Assembly (NCBI GenBank): GCA_903924465.1
Contig: CAIYBN010000036.1
Span: forward strand, 1 to 55,784
DNA: 55,784 nt
Reading direction: 5' to 3'
DNA from: an uncultured Myxococcales bacterium
GTDB taxonomy: Bacteria; Myxococcota_A; UBA9042
The position numbers were made by a program, and so were the translations under genes. Below, in pieces: positions 35,665-44,033 of the stretch (position 1 is the first letter of the stretch; each line of letters begins with the position of its first letter). The notes beneath the pieces are model-generated. The model worked only from the letters and a program-made list of their open reading frames with translations. It was not told the origin of the DNA and did not search any database.

Positions 35665-38379
35665 ATGCTGTCCCGCATCGTGCCCCTGCTCCTCTTCCTG
35701 ACCGGGATGACCGGCCTCTGTTATGAGGTCGTCCTCGGCCGGCTGCTCGCCCAGCACGTCGGCTCTTCCGGCGCTTCGCAAGCCGTCACGTTGGCGACTT
35801 TCCTGGGCGGCATGGCGCTCGGCACGGTCCTCGCCGAACGGGTGCTCCGCCCGCGCGTGTTTCTCTCCAAGCAACCGCTGCGTGGCTACGCGGTCCTGGA
35901 GGCTGCCATCGGCCTGTGGGCATTGGCCTTGCCGTGGCTGTCCGATGTCGCATTTGCGGGTTTTTCGCACGTCGCTGAAGGTCTGGAGCCCGGCGGTTTT
36001 GCCTCGACGGTCGCCAAGCTCGTGCTCTGCGCCCTGCTCGTCCTGCCCCTGACGTTGGCGATGGGTGCGACGCTGCCCGTGCTGGCTTCGGGTGTCGAAC
36101 GCCTGCAGCCCGCCGATGGCGTTCGCCTCGTTTCGCGCTACTACGTCCTGAACGCGGGCGGCGCGGCTCTGGGCGCAGCGCTCGCGGGCATGTGGCTGAT
36201 TGAGGCCCTGGGCCTGCACTTGCCGCTCCAGGTCGGTGGTGCCATCAACGTCGGTGTCGCCATCCTGGCGTGGACGTTGTCGCCGCGGATGCCAAGAGAG
36301 GAGGTCGCGCCCGGTCAACTGCCCGCGGTGCAATCCGGCCAAGGCGTGCCGATGGACCTGTGCATGGCCGCGCTGGCGACCGGCTTCGTCGCGCTGTGCT
36401 CGGAAGTGCTGTGGACCCGTCTCGTTGGTCTGCTGCTCGGTTCCTCGGCCTACGCCTTTTCCTTCATGCTGGTGGTCACCATCTCCGGCATTTCGTTGGG
36501 CAGTGCCGTCGCTTCGTGGCGATTGAACCGCGGTGCAAATCCAGCACGGGTGCTGTCGTTTTCGCAAGCTGCTGCCGGCCTTGGCACGACGTTCCTGCTC
36601 ATTCGCCTCGACCGCCTGCCCATCCTGCTGGCGGAGCTTCGCCTCGGCATTCCGGCGAATCCCGAGCACTACCTGCAGTGGCTGCTGACCGGTTTTTCCG
36701 TGATTGCGCTGCACTTTCTGCCCGCTGCCATGGCGCTGGGCGCGGCTTTTCCCGCCCTGCTCGCGGCGGCGCGAAGCCGGGGTGCTGCAACGGATCGCGC
36801 AACCGCTGAGATTCTCGGCTGGAACACCTTTGGCAACCTGATCGGCGCGCTGGGCTGCGGTTTCGTGCTGATGCCCGCGCTGGGCATTGAGAGCGCGCTG
36901 CTGGTCGGCGCGGTCCTGTCGATCGCCGTGTCGCTGGCGGTCGGCCATCGGCCGCGGAGTTGGACGGACATGGCGATTCCAGGCGTCGCTGCGGTGATCA
37001 TGGGCGCCGTGCTGCTGGTTGCCATGCCAGACGGACGCTACCTGACGCGCGGCCTGTTCCAGCAGCGTTCCATCGCTCCGGCTGAAGTGGAAGCCACGGC
37101 GGCCAAATACGCTGCCTACTTTGTGCAAATCTACCGCAGCGACGGCAAGGACGCGACGATTTCCGTCAACGCATCGCGCGACGGCCAGATGAGCCTCGAG
37201 ACCAACGGCAAGAGCGACGGCGGCACGGGCGGCGACGTCTACACCCAGGTTTTCGCCGGTCTCATCGGCCTCATGCACCAGCCGGACGCCAAGGACGCGT
37301 TCATGGTCGGCCTTGGCACCGGTCAGTCCGCTGGCGCGATGGCCAGCGATGCGGCGCTGAAGCTCCTGGTGGTGGAATTGTCGCCCGCGGTCGTCGATGC
37401 CGCGCAGCTATTCAAGGTCGCCAACGACGACGTGCACCACAATCCGCGGGTCAAGATCGCGGTCGCCGATGCACGCGAGGTCCTGCACACCTTGCCCGAT
37501 CACAGCCTCGACATCGTCGTGAGCGAACCTTCCAATCCGTGGGTGGCCGGCATCAGTGACCTGTTCGCCCGCGAGAGTTTCGCCCGCATGGCCGCCAAGC
37601 TGCGTCCAGGTGGCGTGCTCGTGCAGTGGCTGCAAACCTATGAAACCAGTGACGATACTTTCCGATCCGTGCTCTGCACGATGCACCAGGTCTTTGGTCA
37701 CGTTGCGGTCTATCGCATGTCGGTGGGCGATTTGGCCCTGGTCGGTTCGCCCGCGCCGCTGTCCATCGATTTTGTCAAAGCGGATGCCCTGCTGCAGTCA
37801 CCCGGCGTCCAGCGCTACCTGAAGCGCCTCGACCGCCCAGACGTGCCACGGACGCTGTCACAAGTGGTGGCGGCACAACTGACCAAGGGCGCGGCGGTGG
37901 ATCAGTTCTGCCAAGGATTTACCGAACCGCTGCGCGAAGAACGCCCGACGATTGAATACCGCGCGCCCCGCGATTCGTTTGCCCGGCAGACGGCGCTGCG
38001 CGCAACGCGGCGGCTGGACGGCCGCAGCGGGCGGGTAGACGCCCAGTTCGCCGACACCGAACTGGCCAGGCTGTTTCGCGAGCGATCGCCGAGCCAGGCC
38101 GAACAAACTGCGCTATTTCAGCACCTGACGGCGTTCGGTCACCCGCTGGACTCCGCGCTGGAGGCCTCGCTCATGCCGTTTGCCGATTGGCCGGCCGGGA
38201 TGCGCAAGCAGCTCGACCATTTGCCGCCGTTTGCGACAGCCTCGGAGGAACTGCGGACCAAGACCTGCAAACGGCTGCGCGAGCACTTGAGTTGGCTCTT
38301 GCGCGCGCCACGCACGGCGGTTGGCCCAACTGCGCGCGACCCTGCGGTGGAAGCGTGGGCAGAAGGTTGCGGAAACTAA
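35665..38379 (+). CDS. Membrane protein fused to spermidine-synthase-like domain
   Basis: A 904-residue protein. ATG 35665 is the first Met of the natural hydrophobic N-terminus; no strong ribosome site precedes it. The first half has about 10-14 helices with LTGMTGLCYEVVLGRLLAQHVG and QPADGVRLVSRYYVLNAGGAA as seen in the fused spermidine-synthase transporter family. From about residue 535 a class I methyltransferase-like fold follows: VGLGTGQSAG (cofactor loop), LLVVELSPAVVDAA (acid), VAVADAREVL, and SEPSNPWVAGISDLFARE, a signature of this group. The final 150 residues are helical and unassigned. The role is unknown; aminopropyl transfer is not proven. It is 68 bp after the dehydratase gene. 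Confidence 0.85.
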   Translation: MLSRIVPLLLFLTGMTGLCYEVVLGRLLAQHVGSSGASQAVTLATFLGGMALGTVLAERVLRPRVFLSKQPLRGYAVLEAAIGLWALALPWLSDVAFAGFSHVAEGLEPGGFASTVAKLVLCALLVLPLTLAMGATLPVLASGVERLQPADGVRLVSRYYVLNAGGAALGAALAGMWLIEALGLHLPLQVGGAINVGVAILAWTLSPRMPREEVAPGQLPAVQSGQGVPMDLCMAALATGFVALCSEVLWTRLVGLLLGSSAYAFSFMLVVTISGISLGSAVASWRLNRGANPARVLSFSQAAAGLGTTFLLIRLDRLPILLAELRLGIPANPEHYLQWLLTGFSVIALHFLPAAMALGAAFPALLAAARSRGAATDRATAEILGWNTFGNLIGALGCGFVLMPALGIESALLVGAVLSIAVSLAVGHRPRSWTDMAIPGVAAVIMGAVLLVAMPDGRYLTRGLFQQRSIAPAEVEATAAKYAAYFVQIYRSDGKDATISVNASRDGQMSLETNGKSDGGTGGDVYTQVFAGLIGLMHQPDAKDAFMVGLGTGQSAGAMASDAALKLLVVELSPAVVDAAQLFKVANDDVHHNPRVKIAVADAREVLHTLPDHSLDIVVSEPSNPWVAGISDLFARESFARMAAKLRPGGVLVQWLQTYETSDDTFRSVLCTMHQVFGHVAVYRMSVGDLALVGSPAPLSIDFVKADALLQSPGVQRYLKRLDRPDVPRTLSQVVAAQLTKGAAVDQFCQGFTEPLREERPTIEYRAPRDSFARQTALRATRRLDGRSGRVDAQFADTELARLFRERSPSQAEQTALFQHLTAFGHPLDSALEASLMPFADWPAGMRKQLDHLPPFATASEELRTKTCKRLREHLSWLLRAPRTAVGPTARDPAVEAWAEGCGN

Positions 38380-38507
38380 GCATGCCTGCCGAGACTGGAG
38401 ATCAAGCCGGGACTCGAGCTGAGCATGAATAGGCTGCTGGCGGTGTCGCCAAGCTCGCGTCCCTGCGGGCCGAATCGCGGCGACACAAGTGCTTTGGCTC
38501 CGGCGCC
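38380..38507. other. Convergent intergenic region with inverted repeat
   Basis: It lies between two convergent genes. An 8-bp inverted repeat, GTGTCGCC (38443-38450) and GGCGACAC (38479-38486), with a 28-base loop could form a stem that ends both transcripts, but no T-run follows. The loop (CTCGCGTCCCTGCGGGCC) is weakly similar to part of the 43-bp repeats near 6831. Confidence 0.35.
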
Positions 38508-41099
38508 TTACTTCACCACAACCGGCGACCCCTGCGCCAAGCTGGCGAGGAACATCAGCCCCTGATGCTGGATCGTCTTGTCGTCGAACATGATGAAGTG
38601 GCCGTCATATGGCGCTCCGCTGATCGCATTCGCCGCGTCGTTCAACGCCTGAATCGTCACCACGGTCAGCGGCTTGCCCGTCGTCGTCACGTTGCCGCTG
38701 ATCGGCAATGCCTTCACGACCGTTTCGCCGAGGTCCAACATCGCGTCAAACCAGGTGGGAGCCGGATCGACATCCTGCGCCGCCACGCCGTGGAGGGCGC
38801 CGGCAAAAATCCGGCTGGTCGTCGGCGGTGTGTAGCTGTCGCCGTGGCCATAGCTGTGCAGCACGTGAATGCCCTTGCCTTGCGCTGGCTGCCACGCCAT
38901 TTGCGGCGCATATAGCAGCGGGTCTGACGCTTCAAAATAGAATTGCAGCAGGTTCAGCGCCGGGTGCTGTTCGTCCAGCGCCATCTCCTGCATGCCAATG
39001 CGCAGGCCTACCGAGGCGTCATACGGCTTCTTCTTGCCCAATAGGCCGAACGGCAGACTGCCGCCGCAGCCGGAGAGAATCGTGCCGGCAAGCGGCGGAT
39101 CGGCTTGGTACGGCAGGAACATCGGACCGGTAGTCGAGCCCTGCGAGTGGCCGAAAAAGACGAAGGTGTTGGCGTCGAACTTCGCCGAAAGACCGCCGGT
39201 CAAAGGACCGTTGAAGGTCTTCGCCCAGCGGAACAGTGAGTAATTGTCCGCGGCGCCCTGATAGAAATTGCCGCGCGCCGCCTTGGGATTGGCGAAGTTG
39301 TAGAAGAGCGGCCCTGGATCCGTCGTCACGCCCGGGCCGCGACGGTCAAAGTGCATCGGCTGGTCGATGCCCAGCGTCGCGTAGTGCACCGTTTGGCCAT
39401 TCGGCGCCTGAATCGACGACACGACATCGCCGAACGACGCTGCCATCGAACGCATGCTGCCGCCGGTACCGTGCGCCATCACGATGAGCGGCCAGCCGGT
39501 CGCCGGCATCGCGGCATTTTTGGGAATCGTGACGGCCATGCACACCGGCTTGAAATCGGCCGGCGCCGGCTTGCCATTCACCAGGTACAAACTGCCATCG
39601 GAACCCGCGGCCTGAAAGGGCAGCGTGGCGCCATCCTGGTACATCGGCAGGACGATCCGCGCGTGCAGTTCATAGTAGTTGGGCGACGGCTGTGCCGGGC
39701 ACTGCCGCTGGTCGACGCCCGGACCGGTGAAGGCCGGATCCGCGCAAGGCGACTTCGTCCCTGCCTCGCACAGCGTCCACTGGTTGTCCTTGATGCTCGG
39801 CGCCAACGCGCTGTTGGCGGCCGTCGCGAGCTGCTGCGTCCACGTGCGCGGCTCCCACGTCTTGAACTGCGTCGCACCCAACAGATGCGGCGCCACACCC
39901 GCGCCCGGGCCCGCCAGCCACGTACGCAGCGGCGCGTACACGTCCCAAGCCGCCTTTTGCGCCGGGTCAGTCGGCGCCGTCCCGGACGTCAGCATCTTCA
40001 GATACGGCGCCAGCTCGGGCGTCGTCGTGCCGACCACTTTCGTCGGATCCGGCCGCGCAGCGTCGGTCACAATCAGCGCATACGTGTGGCCCGGCGTCAG
40101 CAAGTCCGACCAGCGCGTGTGGACATACAACCAGTTGCGGCAAATGTATTTGTTGCGCTCCGGGTGAAATTTCGCTGTCAGCGGGCCGACCTGTTGCCCC
40201 GTCGTCAGGTCCATCAGTCGGACACTCGCACTCGGGCCGTCCGTCAGGAACGTCGTCGGATCGGAGATCGACGCTTGATCCAGCGGCCGGGTAAAACGCA
40301 TGTAAATCGCAGTCGTCAGGCCAAAACCAGTCATTTCCTTGGCGATCTCTTTCTTCACGCCCGCAATCGCGTCAAAGCCGACGAAACCGATGCCCGGCGC
40401 CGGGTGTTTGGACACATCGACGTGGCCATCTTTCATCAGCAAATCATTGGGAAACGGCAGCGTGTAGAAATCCGTGTACGTCCCGTCACCTGGCATGTCG
40501 ACGACCGCTTGGAACGGCGCGGCGGCTTCGCCATCGTCGTTGCACTCGACGCCTGGGTAGAGGTCCGGATTCAAGGTCAGGCTGCCCGGGACGCACAATT
40601 GGCGCGTGGCGGAACAGATGAGGCCGTTCATGCAGTCGACGGAGTGGGCACACGGCGCGCCGAGGTCGCCGGCGGTTGCCGATTGTGCGGTGCAGACGCC
40701 GGACAGGCTCATCAAGTTGCAGAACAGGCCCGCTTTGCAGTTGCTGGTCGAGGAGCATTCTGAGCCGACAGCGCCGGTGTTGACGGAGTCGCAGCCCTCG
40801 CATGCCGGCACGCAGAACCCTGCCCAGCCGCACTGCAATCCCGCGGCGCATTCCGCGCTCAACAGACAAGTGCCATTGGCGAGCGTCTTGCCGACAGGCT
40901 TGCACGTGCCGGATTCGCAGGACAGGCCGAGGCGACAATCCGCAATCGTGGTGCAGGACTTGCCCACACCCGCGCCGGCAAATTGCGCGTATCCGTCCTG
41001 GTCGCCCGGACCGGTGTCGTCGCCTGCGCTGGTGAAATAGGACTCACAGCCGCCCAGGACGGCCGCGAGGAGCAGCCAAGGAGCCAAATGTGTCCGCAT
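38508..41099 (-). CDS. Lipoprotein with Cys-rich N-terminus and hydrolase fold
   Basis: An 863-residue protein. ATG 41099 (second of two in-frame Met codons) has AAGGAG 6 nt before it. Lipobox LGGC at Cys18. Residues 45-190 are Cys-rich (CTTIADCRLGLSCESGTC, CEGCDSVNTG). The rest includes an alpha/beta-hydrolase core: MAHGTGGSM (oxyanion loop), FFGHSQGST (nucleophile Ser in G-x-S-x-G) and YDGHFIMFDD (late His). It could be an esterase or lipase anchored to the outer membrane. It is the last gene of a leftward group of three, 10 bp after the 306-residue lipoprotein gene, which in turn overlaps the porin-like gene. Confidence 0.85.
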   Translation of the reverse strand: MRTHLAPWLLLAAVLGGCESYFTSAGDDTGPGDQDGYAQFAGAGVGKSCTTIADCRLGLSCESGTCKPVGKTLANGTCLLSAECAAGLQCGWAGFCVPACEGCDSVNTGAVGSECSSTSNCKAGLFCNLMSLSGVCTAQSATAGDLGAPCAHSVDCMNGLICSATRQLCVPGSLTLNPDLYPGVECNDDGEAAAPFQAVVDMPGDGTYTDFYTLPFPNDLLMKDGHVDVSKHPAPGIGFVGFDAIAGVKKEIAKEMTGFGLTTAIYMRFTRPLDQASISDPTTFLTDGPSASVRLMDLTTGQQVGPLTAKFHPERNKYICRNWLYVHTRWSDLLTPGHTYALIVTDAARPDPTKVVGTTTPELAPYLKMLTSGTAPTDPAQKAAWDVYAPLRTWLAGPGAGVAPHLLGATQFKTWEPRTWTQQLATAANSALAPSIKDNQWTLCEAGTKSPCADPAFTGPGVDQRQCPAQPSPNYYELHARIVLPMYQDGATLPFQAAGSDGSLYLVNGKPAPADFKPVCMAVTIPKNAAMPATGWPLIVMAHGTGGSMRSMAASFGDVVSSIQAPNGQTVHYATLGIDQPMHFDRRGPGVTTDPGPLFYNFANPKAARGNFYQGAADNYSLFRWAKTFNGPLTGGLSAKFDANTFVFFGHSQGSTTGPMFLPYQADPPLAGTILSGCGGSLPFGLLGKKKPYDASVGLRIGMQEMALDEQHPALNLLQFYFEASDPLLYAPQMAWQPAQGKGIHVLHSYGHGDSYTPPTTSRIFAGALHGVAAQDVDPAPTWFDAMLDLGETVVKALPISGNVTTTGKPLTVVTIQALNDAANAISGAPYDGHFIMFDDKTIQHQGLMFLASLAQGSPVVVK

Positions 41100-41109
41100 G
41101 GTCATCTCC

Positions 41110-42030
41110 TTATAGCGCGCCAGTCAGGGCCTTGGTAAAGCTGACGACGATCTCCGGCTGGAAGTCGATGTCCACACCACCGCCATTGAGCCGGACGGCA
41201 TACAAATTCTGCTCCGGCACGTCGATGCGCTGGTACACGGAAATCCAGACCTGATCGCCGCGCACGATGGCCTGCCGCAGCTTGAGGCTGAACGCCGACG
41301 TCGGGTCCAGCTCAAAGCGCTGCGGCGTGTCCGGCGAAATCGACGCCAAGTAGCGCTGTTTCACGATCGGCGTGTCGTCATTGACTGCGGTCGGATCGCC
41401 CGGCGGATAAGCGGTCCCCGCGCCAAGCTCATAGCCGCTGAACAGTGAATTGACGGTCTCCGTCACACCGGTCGCAGGATCGATCTGCACGAACGCCAAC
41501 TTGCTGAAACGCAGGCGAATTTCCGCGAGCGTGTCCGGACTCGTCTGCCCTTTCAACGTCTGCTGGATTTGCGCCGACGCGGCGGCGTTGACGAGGTTGA
41601 ATTCGACGCGCGCCCACAACCGGATGCCGCGGAACGGGTCGCCGTATTCATCGATGCACTGGTCGACGCAGCGGCCTTCCGTGCCGCAATTGACGACTTC
41701 CACGTGCAAATTCCGCAACGGAACGCTCGGATCGCCGACCACTGGCTGGTCGTAGGCGCGTTTGCACTCGCCGTCGATCGTCATCAGTCCTTGAATGTGC
41801 GCCAACGTGCCGTTCTGCAGCGAGGTCGGAAATCCCGGCGGCATCTGGCCGCCGCCAGCCTTGGTCAACGTGCCGCCGACCAACTGATCGACGTCGGGCC
41901 ACTTCAGCAGGAACTGGGCGTGCGGAATGGAGTCCGACGGAACTTGCACGTCGCCGGCCGCCTCGAGAAAGGCGCAACCGGGCAGCAACGCCGGCAACAG
42001 GAGCAGGTGAAGCAGCAGCGGGTTCTTCAT
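41110..42030 (-). CDS. Lipoprotein, unknown function
   Basis: A 306-residue protein. ATG 42030 forms an ATGA overlap with the stop of the upstream gene (4 bp). Signal LLLLPALLPGC gives a lipobox (Cys19). The mature part is beta-rich with one Cys-rich loop (CGTEGRCVDQCID), an aromatic-rich region (GIRLWARVEFNLV) and the end IDFQPEIVVSFTKALTGAL. No family is recognised. Tight coupling to the proline-rich barrel upstream and to the hydrolase lipoprotein downstream suggests that the three act together at the outer membrane. Confidence 0.8.
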   Translation of the reverse strand: MKNPLLLHLLLLPALLPGCAFLEAAGDVQVPSDSIPHAQFLLKWPDVDQLVGGTLTKAGGGQMPPGFPTSLQNGTLAHIQGLMTIDGECKRAYDQPVVGDPSVPLRNLHVEVVNCGTEGRCVDQCIDEYGDPFRGIRLWARVEFNLVNAAASAQIQQTLKGQTSPDTLAEIRLRFSKLAFVQIDPATGVTETVNSLFSGYELGAGTAYPPGDPTAVNDDTPIVKQRYLASISPDTPQRFELDPTSAFSLKLRQAIVRGDQVWISVYQRIDVPEQNLYAVRLNGGGVDIDFQPEIVVSFTKALTGAL

Positions 42031-43913
42031 TTCTTTGCTCCATAGCCAAAGCCGAACTCAAAATTGATATTGAAGTCCAAGGTATTGGCGAAAAAGCTGT
42101 CCGGGCCGATGCCAAACGGCGTGATGGCCTCGGCGTTGATGTGGAACCAATCGATGACGCGGTAACGGGCTTTGGCGAGGAAGATTTCCCGGCCGGTGGA
42201 CTTGAAGCCGAACAGGTCGCCGGCCGTGGTGGCTGAGCGGCGGTGGAACGTCGCGAGGAACTGGAAGTTCTTGTATTCCGGCATTTCGAGGTGCACGAAC
42301 AGGTTGTTGTCCGGCTCGGTGTCGTTGACTTCGATGCCAACCGCCATCGCGAAGATTTCGGCGATGCGCCAGCTTGCCTCGAAATAGGCACCGAGCACCG
42401 CCGCGCCGTCGTTGGTAATCGGCCGGCCGAGAATCGCCTGGACTTTCGTGCCATTCGGATCGGCGGTGCGGCTGCCGATGCGGTATTGCAGGCGCTGCAC
42501 TTCGTACATCACGTCGAAATAGCTGGGCAGGTAGTTCTGGTCATAGCGGCGCACTTCCGCGCGCAGGCGCAGTGCGTGGATCGTATCCTTGCCAAAGTTC
42601 ATGCGAATCAGATTGCCCCACGTCAAACCGCCGGAGCTGACGTAGCGCGTCGGCGGAAAGCCGTCGACCTGATGCACGCCATCGGTCGGCAGGCCGGACA
42701 TCAACATGGAGTAGTCGACGTACGTCTTCCAGTCCGTGTTCTTCGTGTCGATGAGCTTGATTTCCGCGTCCAGACCCGTCGCGATCACCTTGGTCGCGAT
42801 GTACAGCGGCTTGAACGTGCTCTGGTCCACGAGGTACTGCCGCTCGCGAATGCCGTTGTTGTCGACATCGTTGGTGTCCAGCTTGGCACGAAGCGGCGCG
42901 TCCATGTCCGCGACCGCCGTGAGGCCAAGCGAGAACGAACGCGTCACGTAGTTCGTGCGGTTGACGAACGACAGCGGCTTCACGAACACCAGCCCACCGA
43001 CCACGTTCGGCGCCACGACGTTGTTGACGAACAATTCACCGCCGACCCAGTCGGTAAAGCCGTCCACTTCGCCGCTGACCTGGTGCGTGTTCAGGTTCAG
43101 GTTCGGATTGTACCGCTTCAGGATCGTCCCATGGGCAATGGAGCTGGCCTTGAACTGGTTGACGTCCACGTACAAATGGCTCTCTTTGCCGCCGTACTGG
43201 ATTTCCCGAATGACCTGCGCGTACTGCGTCGGATCGCTCCAATCCTGCGGCCGGAGCCGGCCCAGATGCGACCAGCCGTGCTGATCGCCGGTGACGGAAT
43301 CCGCCGGCCGGGTGTCGTTCACTTCAAACCGCAGCGGCACGCCGAAGCTCATCGAGAACGGCTGTTCGGCCAACTCTGTGGAATAGTTGATGGACGGCGT
43401 GATGGCCGCATAGAAAACGTCGCCGATGCGCTCCATGCCAAAGACCGCGCCGACGCGATTTTCCCACGGCACGAGGCCAATGGAGCCGACGCTGGCCAGC
43501 TCGCCTTTGACGAACTCCTGTTTCTTCTTGGGCTTTGCGTCCTTGTCCGGCTTGTCGCCCTTGTCCTCATCGGCTGGGTTCTCATCCGGCGCTTTGACCG
43601 CACCCGGTGCGACTGCCAGCGGCGCTGGGCTCACGGGCGCGGGTTTGGCGACCGGCACGGGCTTCGGTGGCTCCGGCGGCGGCGCCGGCTTGGGCGGTGG
43701 CGGCACAACGACCGGAGGCGGCGGGGCAACGACGACAGGCGGCGGGGCAACGACGACAGGCGGCGGCGGCGGCACAAAGACCGGCGGAGGCGGCGGTGGC
43801 GGCGGTGCATCGTTCGCGGGCGGTGTTTGGCCCATCCCGGGCGACGCGCAAACCGCTTGCACGGTCCAGAGTACAGCCAGAGCGAGCGCCAATCTCGCGG
43901 TCGCGTGTCGCAT
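42027..43913 (-). CDS. Outer-membrane beta-barrel with proline-rich N-terminus
   Basis: A 628-residue protein. ATG 43913 is chosen (GAGGGAAAGGCT upstream) over an earlier Met. A Sec signal (LALALAVLWTVQAVCASP) is followed by a long proline/valine-rich segment (about residues 35-100, runs such as PPPPPPPP and VVVAPPPVVVAPPP), a Lys/Asp-rich linker, and then many alternating strands (FGMERIGDVFYAAITPSINY, IYMRF-like pairs, ALRLRAEVRRYD) ending FEFGFGYGAKK. The barrel would span the outer membrane while the Pro-rich part could cross the periplasm or bind the cell wall. It is the first gene of the coupled group with two lipoproteins, 120 bp downstream of the NACHT gene on the same strand. Confidence 0.8.
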   Translation of the reverse strand: MRHATARLALALAVLWTVQAVCASPGMGQTPPANDAPPPPPPPPVFVPPPPPVVVAPPPVVVAPPPPVVVPPPPKPAPPPEPPKPVPVAKPAPVSPAPLAVAPGAVKAPDENPADEDKGDKPDKDAKPKKKQEFVKGELASVGSIGLVPWENRVGAVFGMERIGDVFYAAITPSINYSTELAEQPFSMSFGVPLRFEVNDTRPADSVTGDQHGWSHLGRLRPQDWSDPTQYAQVIREIQYGGKESHLYVDVNQFKASSIAHGTILKRYNPNLNLNTHQVSGEVDGFTDWVGGELFVNNVVAPNVVGGLVFVKPLSFVNRTNYVTRSFSLGLTAVADMDAPLRAKLDTNDVDNNGIRERQYLVDQSTFKPLYIATKVIATGLDAEIKLIDTKNTDWKTYVDYSMLMSGLPTDGVHQVDGFPPTRYVSSGGLTWGNLIRMNFGKDTIHALRLRAEVRRYDQNYLPSYFDVMYEVQRLQYRIGSRTADPNGTKVQAILGRPITNDGAAVLGAYFEASWRIAEIFAMAVGIEVNDTEPDNNLFVHLEMPEYKNFQFLATFHRRSATTAGDLFGFKSTGREIFLAKARYRVIDWFHINAEAITPFGIGPDSFFANTLDFNINFEFGFGYGAKK

Positions 43914-44033
43914 AGCCTTTCCCTCCTCGCGCACGCCCAAGGGCGCAGCGAACGTCGGTCATCGACATGGGCATGCAATTCCGCCGGCCATCTCCGTGGC
44001 CACGCGAACTGTTGTCCGCGCGCCGTCAGACCG

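Noticed and set aside
35593..37278. 561-codon minus-strand frame
   Set aside because: It is a shadow of the membrane/spermidine-synthase-like gene; composition is Arg/Gln/His-rich with no motif.
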